Part shown: in pieces, positions 16,179 to 23,468 of the stretch | Layout of the letters: each line of letters begins with the position of its first letter | How positions within the stretch are numbered: position 1 is the stretch's first letter | NCBI GenBank assembly: GCA_945890895.1 | Contig: CAMDDG010000001.1 | Span: 1 to 37,704, forward strand | Source of the DNA: Chitinophaga pinensis | GTDB taxonomy: Bacteria; Bacteroidota; Bacteroidia; NS11-12g; UBA955 | DNA: 37,704 nucleotides | Direction: 5' to 3' | Notes under the pieces: model-generated | The model's input: only the letters and a program-made list of their open reading frames with translations | What the model was told of the DNA's origin: nothing | The model's database searches: none | Program-made: the position numbers and the translations under genes

Positions 16179-16186
16179 CAAAAATA
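16179..16186 (-). promoter_or_regulatory. -7 promoter box of the signalling operon
   Basis: TATTTTTG on the minus strand is an exact TAnnTTTG match and ends 33 nt before the ATG at 16145. No clear -33 TTG is visible at the usual distance. If used, transcription starts downstream of the alternative ATG at 16214. Confidence 0.4.
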
Positions 16187-16369
16187 AAATAAAATGGTGA
16201 TAGAAATGTATCATGTGTGATTGATTTTAATATCTTACGTTTGTTTCGACTCGTTGGATCGTGAAAAAAAAACTGAGGTCTGTAAATATTGATTTTTCAT
16301 CTTAACAAGTTAGTTTTTATATATTTTCAGTTTCAATGAAAACTCTAGTTTAAAACAGCGCCATTTTAA

Positions 16370-16495
16370 GAGAATTGGTCAAAACACTTGAAATTAACAA
16401 ACATGACAATTATGAATCATAGAGCTTGTGCTTTGGACAAGAATTGCTGCAGTTTCATTGAATTAATGGAGAGATTCAAATTTTGGGAAGGTTAA
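16370..16495 (+). pseudogene. Remnant of a LuxR-type response regulator C-terminus
   Basis: The plus-strand frame from just after a TAA (16367-16369) to TAA at 16493-16495 encodes SKHLKLTNMTIMNHRACA, then SFIELMERFKFWEG. It aligns with the DNA-binding domain of the response regulator at 13913-14533 (AKKLKLKKCTINNHIARARI, then NFEELMRRYKFW), with about 21 identities over 40 positions and one gap. The upstream part (receiver domain and start of the HTH) is absent or frame-broken, so this looks like a decayed gene end. A 30-codon ORF starting at ATG 16403 could still be translated as a partial DNA-binding or dimerisation peptide. The identity was aligned by eye. Confidence 0.6.
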
Positions 16496-16517
16496 AAATA
16501 ATTTCATTTAATTTATT

Positions 16518-16545
16518 AAATATTGATTAATTTTAATCAATATTT
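16518..16545. promoter_or_regulatory. AT-rich inverted repeat, candidate operator
   Basis: AAATATTGATTA (16518-16529) and TAATCAATATTT (16534-16545) form a perfect 12-bp inverted repeat with a 4-nt centre. It lies 30-57 nt before the ATG at 16575, covering the -33 region of that gene's promoter. There is no T-run typical of a terminator beyond TTTTAATAATAA. It could be a regulator-binding site. Confidence 0.5.
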
Positions 16546-16561
16546 TAATAATAAACAGCAT

Positions 16562-16569
16562 TAAATTTG
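16562..16569 (+). promoter_or_regulatory. -7 promoter box of the secreted-protein pair
   Basis: TAAATTTG, an exact TAnnTTTG match, ends 5 nt before the ATG at 16575. No TTTG is found at the -33 position, which is instead occupied by the inverted repeat, consistent with an activator-dependent promoter. The transcript is probably leaderless. Confidence 0.5.
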
Positions 16570-16574
16570 CTTGT

Positions 16575-16910
16575 ATGAAAGCATTTTATTTATCAATCTG
16601 TTTATTTTTATTTTCCTATCCTTTGTTCGCGACTACTATAATTGCGAAAGGTAGACGTGTAGATGGTGCCAGTGGTCAGTGGGCGCAATGTAATCCAACT
16701 TTTTCAAATGAAACATGTAACGTTTATTTGGTAGAGGATAATCTAATCGATACGGTATATTGCCTCAATTTTGTTTCTGATCCAATATTAATAAATGGGC
16801 ATAATTTGAAAGAATACAATGAAATCGGGGTATTAGTCTGGCAAGGGAATGCTCAAAGAATTGACAGAACTCTTGTTGGCACCAACGTAAAATACACAAT
16901 AGTCCAATGA
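16575..16910 (+). CDS. Small secreted protein of unknown function
   Basis: 111 residues with a clear signal peptide (MKAFYLSICLFLFSYPLFA, cleavage probably after residue 19). The mature part has three cysteines (in WAQCNPTF, NETCNVYL and TVYCLNF) and a beta-rich look. No lipobox, no T9SS domain and no known motif are seen. It overlaps the next gene by 4 nt (ATGA), so the two are translated together. Its promoter faces the two-component operon across the 360-bp region and carries an inverted repeat. I do not recognise a family. Confidence 0.75.
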   Translation: MKAFYLSICLFLFSYPLFATTIIAKGRRVDGASGQWAQCNPTFSNETCNVYLVEDNLIDTVYCLNFVSDPILINGHNLKEYNEIGVLVWQGNAQRIDRTLVGTNVKYTIVQ

Positions 16911-18475
16911 AAATTATAACCATCACCTTGTTGTTGTTTTTGTTCTCGGAAGCGAATTCTAAATTTTGGCTTCCTGAGAATAAAAAGGATCATGAATTAT
17001 TCGAACGAATTATTAGCCAATTAAAGGTTAATAATGATAGTGTTGAACAAACTTTTATTAGTTCAATGTACTCAACATGTGATTGGTGTAAATTGATTTT
17101 TAAAGATTCACTTTTTTTAAGAACTAGTTTTGTTTTTCCGAAAAGTGATCAAAGTATAATGCCTTTGATTAGTAAAGAGTTTAAAAGCAGTTCAATAGCT
17201 TTTTCAAGTGATTTATTCTATCTACTTGAATATCTAGGGCTCGAAAAATCATCAAATTTTCTTATTCAATTTAATACTGAATTAAAATATCTCAGGATTC
17301 AGGAAATCAATAAAAATAACTACAAAGCCTTATTGAAGAAACAATCTAAGCTTGAATTAAAGACTTCGAATCTTGGTAAATTACCTACCGGTTCATACCA
17401 GTTAAGATTGAGATGTACTGTAGATAAAGGAACCTATTTTACAGATATTAGAAATCGTCTATTTTTTATTCCAACTGGTGACAGTATTGCGATATTGCAG
17501 AATTCAATTCTACATGACTTCGAATATGATTCTATTATTCGGTTGTATGATAAACGTAACAATGTGGTAACTGATCCCAGCAAATTGAAACTAGCTAATA
17601 TTGAAGGGAATAAACGAATAGTAATTGAGAGTATTATTCCTTACAAGAATGGACTAAAATACTTGGTTTCATTATCCTATTTACTTAAACAAAATGGCGA
17701 TACCTTCACAACGGAAAATATAGAACTGTTCATAGAAGAGGATAGTTCGGGAAAAAGAATTTACAAACCCATACTAAATCAGTATCTCAATAAAGGTATT
17801 AAATTAGGCTATGCAATACCATTTACCTTTTATCAAAGTTTAGAGAATGATTTTGAAATTATTCGAATCGATATAAATGAACTTGATATAAAAGGAAAAG
17901 AATTCAGTTTGCCCAGAAGAATTCCCATTGCGGTTAAATTGAAAATCGCACCAACTATAATAACAACAGCTCAATTGGACAGAACTTGGAAATTTATACA
18001 AACAGAGAAGTTGGAAAAATCAAAACGTGATTTTATTCATATGGATAGAAAGTTTTTTATGAATGAAACACATTTGCGTCCTAAATCGGGGGCTAAATTT
18101 TTCCATTTAGCCAATCAGTTTATTTATTTGGAAAACAGCCATTATGTATATGATTTCGAAACCCAAAAACCAGTTAAAATTGATTGGTTAGAAAAGTTTT
18201 CAAAAAACAGTGAATTAAATATTAGAATTTTAAGTATGGAATATCTCAGTAATACTAATCAATATTTATTTTCCATGTACTCCAATAAAGGAATGTTTTT
18301 AGTACTAGCAAACGACAAATTCGAGCTGGATCACATAGATTTCTTTCCAATTAAAGGACTATCCAGTAATATCTATGTCTTAAATCGAAAAGCCAGTTAT
18401 CTAGACGGAAATATGATAAAGCTTATTGAATTTAATACACCTACAGAATCAAACCAAAACACTGATAATAAATAA
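16907..18475 (+). CDS. Large secreted protein of unknown function
   Basis: 522 residues with an N-terminal signal peptide (MKIITITLLLFLFSEANSKF, about 18 residues). The mature part is Lys/Ser/Asn-rich with many short beta-like stretches. There is a CDWCK motif near residue 58 (SMYSTCDWCKLIFKD). There is no T9SS C-terminal domain and no transmembrane helix after the signal, so it is probably periplasmic. Near the C-terminus are segments such as FHLANQFIYLENSHYVYDFE and MEYLSNTNQYLFSMYSN that resemble beta-propeller blades, a weak guess. It is coupled to the small secreted protein by an ATGA overlap. The 3-prime end overlaps the convergent glycosyltransferase gene by 27 nt. Base and codon use are AT-rich compared with the flanking core genes. 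Confidence 0.75.
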   Translation: MKIITITLLLFLFSEANSKFWLPENKKDHELFERIISQLKVNNDSVEQTFISSMYSTCDWCKLIFKDSLFLRTSFVFPKSDQSIMPLISKEFKSSSIAFSSDLFYLLEYLGLEKSSNFLIQFNTELKYLRIQEINKNNYKALLKKQSKLELKTSNLGKLPTGSYQLRLRCTVDKGTYFTDIRNRLFFIPTGDSIAILQNSILHDFEYDSIIRLYDKRNNVVTDPSKLKLANIEGNKRIVIESIIPYKNGLKYLVSLSYLLKQNGDTFTTENIELFIEEDSSGKRIYKPILNQYLNKGIKLGYAIPFTFYQSLENDFEIIRIDINELDIKGKEFSLPRRIPIAVKLKIAPTIITTAQLDRTWKFIQTEKLEKSKRDFIHMDRKFFMNETHLRPKSGAKFFHLANQFIYLENSHYVYDFETQKPVKIDWLEKFSKNSELNIRILSMEYLSNTNQYLFSMYSNKGMFLVLANDKFELDHIDFFPIKGLSSNIYVLNRKASYLDGNMIKLIEFNTPTESNQNTDNK

Positions 18476-19618
18476 ATATCCCAAAGGGAACGTGAATAGG
18501 ATCATGATCGATAGGAAAATCCAGCGGGATTTGGCAGGAAAAGTCTGAAATAACATCAGAAATAATGGAAATAATACCGCCATTTGTCGGTATAAGGCAC
18601 TCACTTCAGTGCCCGAGTAAGGTATCCACCAAAACATCAGTAAAAGAGCTGAATACAACGACCAAAACGGCTGCGAATGGCGGATTTTATATAAATGTAC
18701 CACCGAGTAAATTACCAAGAACCAAACGAAATAATTCTGCAATTCTTCCGCAAACTCCCAAGGAGTTTTGCTGTTTAACATGATTTCAAAGTGTCGAGCC
18801 AACATGCGAAATGGCAAATCGATACGATGTCCGTATTTGCTCTGAATTAAAAATAGTGCATTCCAATGTCCTGTTGCCCAATAATCGTAAACAAACCATG
18901 TGGTCATACCCAAGGCCGTCAAAACCAGTACTGGAAGTTGGGGCAGGAGGAGTTTTCGTTCAAATTTCCATCCACCGCGTCGGATTTGATTTTCCACCAT
19001 CCAAAATGCTAGGGCAGGAATTAGAAAAAATCCAATACTGTAAGATAGAGTTGCGAAAAACCCAAATATTCCTGCTTTCCAGAATTGCGATTCTTGCAAA
19101 TAAACAAGCATCCCCAAAAAGAAAAAACCCAACAATGAAATCGGGAAAATAGCATGAAAGTAAACGTTTCCCGGCATAAACAAATACAAACCAAATGCGG
19201 CTAAAATCAAGGAGTTCGACCAATTTGATTTTCGAATTAAACGATACAACCAATACAAACTCGCCCACCAAAATCCGTTGGATAAGTACATTCCCCATTC
19301 CGCAAACGACAAACCTGGAAACAATCCATGAAATAATCGAATGATGAATGGATACAAGGGTGCCCATCCCGAAGTTCCACACCATGCACCCGGGAAGTCG
19401 GGACAAAGAAATAGGGTATGGCCTTTATCAGCAATTTCTAAGTACAAGCCACTGTCCCAGCGACTCCAGCAATCGGGATGCAAGCGGTTCCAGCAGTTGC
19501 CTAACAGGGTGAAAATCCGTCCTTTACCTAGAAATAATAGGAACAATAAACCCGTGGAAATGAAAAAAATCCACGGGTTTTTGAAGTTTATTTTTGATAT
19601 TAAACGATTTTGAGCCAT
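18449..19618 (-). CDS. PIG-V-like multi-pass membrane glycosyltransferase (GT-C fold), putative
   Basis: 389 residues, about 9-10 membrane helices, many Trp and Phe. The N-terminal luminal or periplasmic loop has the segment SRWDSGLYLEIADKGH, which matches the WDSxxY...A..GY-like motif of the PIG-V mannosyltransferase family; the Asp there is the expected catalytic or metal residue. It would transfer a sugar from a polyprenyl-phosphate donor to an envelope acceptor. Donor and acceptor are unknown, and no lipid-sugar synthase is adjacent. Its start overlaps the end of the M3 peptidase gene by 19 nt, so it is in the same operon. It ends convergent to, and overlapping, the secreted-protein gene. 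Confidence 0.7.
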   Translation of the reverse strand: MAQNRLISKINFKNPWIFFISTGLLFLLFLGKGRIFTLLGNCWNRLHPDCWSRWDSGLYLEIADKGHTLFLCPDFPGAWCGTSGWAPLYPFIIRLFHGLFPGLSFAEWGMYLSNGFWWASLYWLYRLIRKSNWSNSLILAAFGLYLFMPGNVYFHAIFPISLLGFFFLGMLVYLQESQFWKAGIFGFFATLSYSIGFFLIPALAFWMVENQIRRGGWKFERKLLLPQLPVLVLTALGMTTWFVYDYWATGHWNALFLIQSKYGHRIDLPFRMLARHFEIMLNSKTPWEFAEELQNYFVWFLVIYSVVHLYKIRHSQPFWSLYSALLLMFWWIPYSGTEVSALYRQMAVLFPLFLMLFQTFPAKSRWIFLSIMILFTFPLGYLFIISVLV

Positions 19619-21294
19619 TGGTCGTTCACGAATATCATCAAATCGCGAATATATTCGGCTGAAAAGTCAAATTTTACGCCTGCCGCTTTATAGATTTCGG
19701 GAATGGATTGAGTGTAACCTAAAGTCATGAAGTGCTTATAATTTTCAATGGCCAAATTGCGGTTTTCATGGTAATTCTTCCAAATTCCAATCGCTCCTAA
19801 CTGCGCAAATCCGTACTCCACATAATAAAAAGGAACTTCAAAAATGTGCAGTTGCTTGTGCCAAGCAAAGTCCAATGCAGTTTCAAAGCCAGTGTAATCG
19901 ACGGATTCGCTAGAAAAACGTTTTTGAATCGATTTCCAAGCGGCTTTGCGTTCTTCGCGGGAGTGATGGGGATTTTCGTAAATCCAATGCTGAAATGCAT
20001 CAACTGTGGCAATCCAGGGCAATGTGCCAATAATTCCCTCAATTTGTTCAGCTTTCGCGCGTTGCAATTCTGTGGCGTCGGAGAAATAGTAATTCCAGCC
20101 TTCCATGCTCAACAATTCCATGCTCATCGAAGCCAATTCTGCCACTTCAGATGGGGTGTTTTTGTATGCGTTTAGGGGAAGTGGGGCCATTTGGAAGCTA
20201 TGGATGGCATGTCCAGCCTCATGTACCAATGTTTCCACATCTCTCAAATTGCCGGTGGCGTTCATGAAAATGAAGGGCATATTGGTTTCAGCTAGGGGAT
20301 AGTTATATCCTCCGGGTGCTTTTCCAACGCGACTTTCCAGATCCAATAACTGCTTGTTTTTCATGGTCGTTAAACATCCCCCGAAAAAGGAATCCAACTG
20401 ATTCAACGCATCAATTCCGCGATCAAGCAATTCCTGACCGTTGGTGAAAGGCTTCAATGCGGGACGATTTAACGGGTCCACGCTGGTGTCCCAAGGCTTC
20501 AACGAATCCAATCCCATCAAGGATTTTCTGCGCTCTTGAACCTGTTTCAACACGGGAACTACGTGATTTTCAATGGCGGTGTGAAACGCTTTGCAGTCGT
20601 TGGATGTATAATCAAAACGGCCCAATGCCTTGAACATATAGTCTCGGTAGTTGTCAAATCCAGCATTTTGCGCCAATTGGTGGCGTTTTTGCACCATTTG
20701 ATCAAAGATGTTTTCCAGGGCATCGATATCTTGAGCACGGCGTTCCTGAATTTTATGCCAAATTTTTTCGCGCAATTCGCGGTTGGGATCCATTAAGAAG
20801 TTAGACGCCTTTTGCAAGGTGATTTCTTGTCCTTCCCATTCAATACTCATAGCGCCTTGGATCGACGAATATTCTTGAGCCAAGGTTGAAAGTTCGGCTT
20901 GTAGGGAAATGTTTTCTTCGCGGAATAGTTCTATGGCTGATTTTAGGGAACGATGATAAATGAAAAATGCCGGTTCGCTGGTTTTGGCTTCTGCAAACGG
21001 ATTTTCCGCAATTTTGCGGTTGAGTTGATCTTCTAAAGGCGCCAAAGCAGGCTGAATTTCCTGAACGAAGGTCAAATAACGCTTTTCATATTCCTCGTTT
21101 TTCGTGTCGCAGGTCATGTGAATATAGCGCCAAGCCATGTCTTCGGAAACGTGGCTATCGACTTCACTTACATCGTTAAGAAATTGGTTATAGTCTTCGG
21201 GGGAATTGATTTCGCGGGAAAGCAATTCACTGAAAACGGCCGAAATATCTTCGGCCGTTTCTATTTTAAAATCGGGTTTTAAGTAGTTTCTCAT
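19600..21294 (-). CDS. M3-family oligoendopeptidase (PepF-like)
   Basis: 564 residues. A zinc metallopeptidase cleaving short peptides in the cytoplasm. The active-site helix is ETLVHEAGHAIHSFQ (HExxH with E and both His intact, about residues 355-360), and the downstream Glu ligand is in PSEVAELASMSMELLS. N-terminal helices (EYEKRYLTFVQEIQPALAPL) fit the oligoendopeptidase F N-domain. Family length is 560-600. An exact TTTTCGGGGGAT motif occurs inside the gene on its coding strand (20387-20376), where it encodes part of SFFGGCL. The promoter was not found; 21295-21381 contains no recognised box. Confidence 0.93.
   Translation of the reverse strand: MRNYLKPDFKIETAEDISAVFSELLSREINSPEDYNQFLNDVSEVDSHVSEDMAWRYIHMTCDTKNEEYEKRYLTFVQEIQPALAPLEDQLNRKIAENPFAEAKTSEPAFFIYHRSLKSAIELFREENISLQAELSTLAQEYSSIQGAMSIEWEGQEITLQKASNFLMDPNRELREKIWHKIQERRAQDIDALENIFDQMVQKRHQLAQNAGFDNYRDYMFKALGRFDYTSNDCKAFHTAIENHVVPVLKQVQERRKSLMGLDSLKPWDTSVDPLNRPALKPFTNGQELLDRGIDALNQLDSFFGGCLTTMKNKQLLDLESRVGKAPGGYNYPLAETNMPFIFMNATGNLRDVETLVHEAGHAIHSFQMAPLPLNAYKNTPSEVAELASMSMELLSMEGWNYYFSDATELQRAKAEQIEGIIGTLPWIATVDAFQHWIYENPHHSREERKAAWKSIQKRFSSESVDYTGFETALDFAWHKQLHIFEVPFYYVEYGFAQLGAIGIWKNYHENRNLAIENYKHFMTLGYTQSIPEIYKAAGVKFDFSAEYIRDLMIFVNDQWLKIV
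20376..20387 (-). repeat. TTTTCGGGGGAT dispersed motif inside the M3 peptidase gene
   Basis: Exact copy on the minus strand, followed by GTTTAACG. Here it is coding (Phe-Phe-Gly-Gly-Cys-Leu), showing the motif is not restricted to intergenic DNA. Confidence 0.65.
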
Positions 21295-21381
21295 CAGGTT
21301 TTTACATTGGAACTCTGAGTTTGTTCACTGATAGGTATTAATTAATCTCCAAGGAGGTCACTTCTGCTTGAAATGCTTGGA

Positions 21382-21936
21382 TTAGCTACCCATTTTACGG
21401 GGAGTGCTGGTTTTGGATTTTACTCCAGAAGCGGTTTTGGTTGGGGTTTTTACTTTTGCTGCAGCTTTGGGTTTATCAGAAGTTTTCGTTGCTTTCGCTG
21501 GAGCTGCTGCTTTTTCCTCTTCTGTAGATTCTTCTGACTCTTCTTGATCTAAGGTAGCAAAATCCAATTTATCGCTCAAAACGTGGTACCAAGCGAATAA
21601 TTTTTTCATATCGGATGGATAAACGCGTTCGCGATCGTAGTTTGGAAGTGCTTTTGACATGAAATCACGAGCTTCATCGGTTTCTGCTTTTCCATCAGGG
21701 ATGGTAGTACCTGCCTCTTCTAAAGCTTTGATATTCTTGAAAACTTGAGCCAAACGCACTTCTCCATCTTCTTCAAACATAGAGATATCAGATAATATAC
21801 TCACGCGTTGACGTGGGTTGGTAGAAAACTTCTTGCCATCAGTCAACGATTCTAAAATCAATCCGGTTTTATTTTGTCCAACGATTTTGTGTAATCCGGG
21901 CATACCCGTTACAGAAACGATATCCTTTAATTCCAT
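21382..21936 (-). CDS. DUF5606-family protein with histone-H1-like basic tail
   Basis: 184 residues from the ATG at 21936 (MELKDIVSVTGMPGLHKIVG), the usual family N-terminus; an upstream in-frame ATG at 22017 would add 27 residues and overlap the neighbouring gene. Residues 1-130 fit DUF5606, a conserved Bacteroidota domain of unknown function (ILESLTDGKKFSTNPRQRVS, SDISMFEEDGEVRLAQVF). After an acidic linker (EESEESTEEEKAAAP) comes a 45-residue Lys/Ala/Thr/Pro tail (KPKAAAKVKTPTKTASGVKS), like histone H1 or AlgP-type tails, which could bind nucleic acid. Probably co-transcribed with the gene at 21978-22301. Confidence 0.88.
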   Translation of the reverse strand: MELKDIVSVTGMPGLHKIVGQNKTGLILESLTDGKKFSTNPRQRVSILSDISMFEEDGEVRLAQVFKNIKALEEAGTTIPDGKAETDEARDFMSKALPNYDRERVYPSDMKKLFAWYHVLSDKLDFATLDQEESEESTEEEKAAAPAKATKTSDKPKAAAKVKTPTKTASGVKSKTSTPRKMGS

Positions 21937-21977
21937 AGAAATGCAAATTTCAACAAAAGAGTAGAGATTAACAACGT

Positions 21978-22301
21978 TCAAATGTAATTTTTTCGGGTAT
22001 GTACTTTTTGGAAGCACCTCAATACAATGGCTTTAGCCATATTCTCGTGGGTATCGCCACCCATGGCCTGCACAAATCGGTATTGTTTCTCGGTTAAATC
22101 TACCCGATAAATGATTTTCATCCACTTTTCTGGAGTTTGAGTTCGAATGCGTGCAACGGCTTCAATGAGTTCGGGTAACAATTCTTCCAAATTCAAATAC
22201 GATGCCTGCTGAAACTCAAATCCGGCAATTCCTAAATCCTTTTCGATTTGGGTTTTCACCTCATCCAAATAGAGCCGATCTTTAAACAGTTCCTCCGACA
22301 T
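21978..22301 (-). CDS. Small conserved cytoplasmic protein of unknown function
   Basis: 107 residues, mostly helical (LYLDEVKTQIEKDLGIAGFE; LNLEELLPELIEAVARIRTQ) and ending in a basic KVHTRKNYI. No membrane segment or signal peptide is seen. It lies upstream of the DUF5606 gene in the same direction with a 41-bp gap, so is probably in the same transcript. A TAACTTTG box (22313-22306, minus) ends only 4 nt before its ATG. I recognise no domain. Confidence 0.75.
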   Translation of the reverse strand: MSEELFKDRLYLDEVKTQIEKDLGIAGFEFQQASYLNLEELLPELIEAVARIRTQTPEKWMKIIYRVDLTEKQYRFVQAMGGDTHENMAKAIVLRCFQKVHTRKNYI

Positions 22302-22305
22302 GCTA

Positions 22306-22313
22306 CAAAGTTA
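22306..22313 (-). promoter_or_regulatory. -7 promoter box directly before the gene at 21978-22301
   Basis: TAACTTTG on the minus strand, exact TAnnTTTG, 4 nt before the ATG. A TTTG (rc of 22339-22342) lies 25 nt upstream. The spacing implies a leaderless transcript. Confidence 0.5.
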
Positions 22314-22454
22314 GAGTTCAAGTTGCACTATTTTTAAACAAATTCAATGGTCCCTGAATTTGATTCAAATGAAAATCAGTGTATGTAATTTGGTAAGTTG
22401 CGATTAGCTCAAAACATCTTCTTGCTGCATGCCGAAAAGTTAGACTCATTATTG

Positions 22455-22462
22455 TATTTTTG
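22455..22462 (+). promoter_or_regulatory. -7 promoter box directly before the epimerase gene
   Basis: TATTTTTG, exact TAnnTTTG, ends 4 nt before the ATG at 22467. The -33 region has no clear TTTG at the ideal distance. It supports 22467 rather than the upstream in-frame ATG-like start at 22398. Confidence 0.45.
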
Positions 22463-22466
22463 TCCA

Positions 22467-23450
22467 ATGATTGTGGTTACCGGCGCATTGGGTTTTATCG
22501 GTTCGGCATTGCTTGGCGATTTGGAGCGTGCTGGCTATGGTTCTTTGGTGGCGGTAGATGATTTTTTACACTCGAATAAATTCCCCAATCTCGAAAATAA
22601 GAATATCTCGCAACGTGTGGAACGTGAATCGTTTTTTGAATGGCTTTCTGAAAATTCGCGATTTGTTCAATGTATTTTTCATATTGGTGCTCGCACACGA
22701 ACCAATGAGTTTGATTGGGATGTTTTGAATCACTTGAATGTGCATTATTCGCAAAAATTGTGGCAAATGTGCAGTCAGGAGAATATACCATTAATTTATG
22801 CATCTTCTGCAGCTACTTATGGAAATGGGAGCGAGGGATTTTCAGATAATGATGCCGGAAATCAGTTGAAACCTTTGAATCCTTACGGACAAAGCAAGCA
22901 TATTTTTGATTTGTGGGTGGAAGAGCAAGTAGAACAAGGCATCCAACCTCCATTTTGGGCAGGATTTAAATTTTTCAACGTTTTTGGTCCCAACGAATAC
23001 CACAAAGACCGTATGGCTTCGGTGGTGTTTCACGCGTTCCATCAAATTCAGGAAACGGGAAAAATGAAGCTGTTTAAAAGTTATCGCAACGATTATCCAG
23101 ATGGAGCACAACGTCGTGATTTCGTTTATATTAAGGATGTAACTTCGGTGCTAATGCATTTTATGGAATCCCGCAAACATTCAGGTTTGTATAATTTGGG
23201 ATGTGGAGAATCGCATACGTTCAGAGAATTGGCAGTAGCGGTATTTGAAGCATTGGATATTCCGGTGCAAATTGAATATGTTGACATGCCCGAAGACATC
23301 CGCGATAATTATCAATACTTTACTCAGGCTGAAATGTCCAAAGTACGTTCCGCAGGCTATGAAACTTCCTTTTGGGACTTTTCAGTAGCGGTAAAAGATT
23401 ACGTTCAAGGGTATTTGATGCAAAAAGAAGGAAAAAAATCCTACCTTTAA
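22467..23450 (+). CDS. hldD: ADP-L-glycero-D-manno-heptose 6-epimerase (extended SDR)
   Basis: 327 residues from the ATG at 22467, which starts MIVVTGALGFIGSALL, the Rossmann GxxGxxG motif at the very N-terminus as in HldD. The frame is open for 23 codons upstream to 22398, but those residues are not family-like and a TAnnTTTG box lies 4 nt before 22467. Further motifs: DDFLHSNKFPNL, IFHIGARTRTNEFD, catalytic SSAATYGNG, the YGQSK active-site Tyr/Lys, FKFFNVFGPNEYHKDRMASV and QRRDFVYIKDV. HldD makes the heptose precursor of the LPS inner core. The SDR assignment is sure; the substrate follows from similarity to HldD. The following kinase gene starts 18 nt after the stop. Confidence 0.9.
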   Translation: MIVVTGALGFIGSALLGDLERAGYGSLVAVDDFLHSNKFPNLENKNISQRVERESFFEWLSENSRFVQCIFHIGARTRTNEFDWDVLNHLNVHYSQKLWQMCSQENIPLIYASSAATYGNGSEGFSDNDAGNQLKPLNPYGQSKHIFDLWVEEQVEQGIQPPFWAGFKFFNVFGPNEYHKDRMASVVFHAFHQIQETGKMKLFKSYRNDYPDGAQRRDFVYIKDVTSVLMHFMESRKHSGLYNLGCGESHTFRELAVAVFEALDIPVQIEYVDMPEDIRDNYQYFTQAEMSKVRSAGYETSFWDFSVAVKDYVQGYLMQKEGKKSYL

Positions 23451-23468
23451 CGCCTTAACGGTATATTA

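Larger units (their letters stand above)
16215..16574. other. 360-bp divergent intergenic region
   Basis: AT-rich region between the signalling operon (minus) and the secreted pair (plus). It holds a degenerate response-regulator C-terminus at 16370-16495, a 12-bp-stem inverted repeat at 16518-16545 and a TAAATTTG box at 16562-16569. Nothing recognisable is seen at 16215-16365. Confidence 0.7.

Noticed and set aside
16146..16214. 23-residue hydrophobic N-terminal extension of the small signalling-operon protein
   Set aside because: Homologous small proteins start near the ISL-type helix, and a TAnnTTTG box lies downstream of the extended start; kept only as an alternative.
13217..18475. Mobile element carrying the AT-rich block
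   Set aside because: No transposase, integrase, tRNA attachment site or terminal repeats were found at either border.
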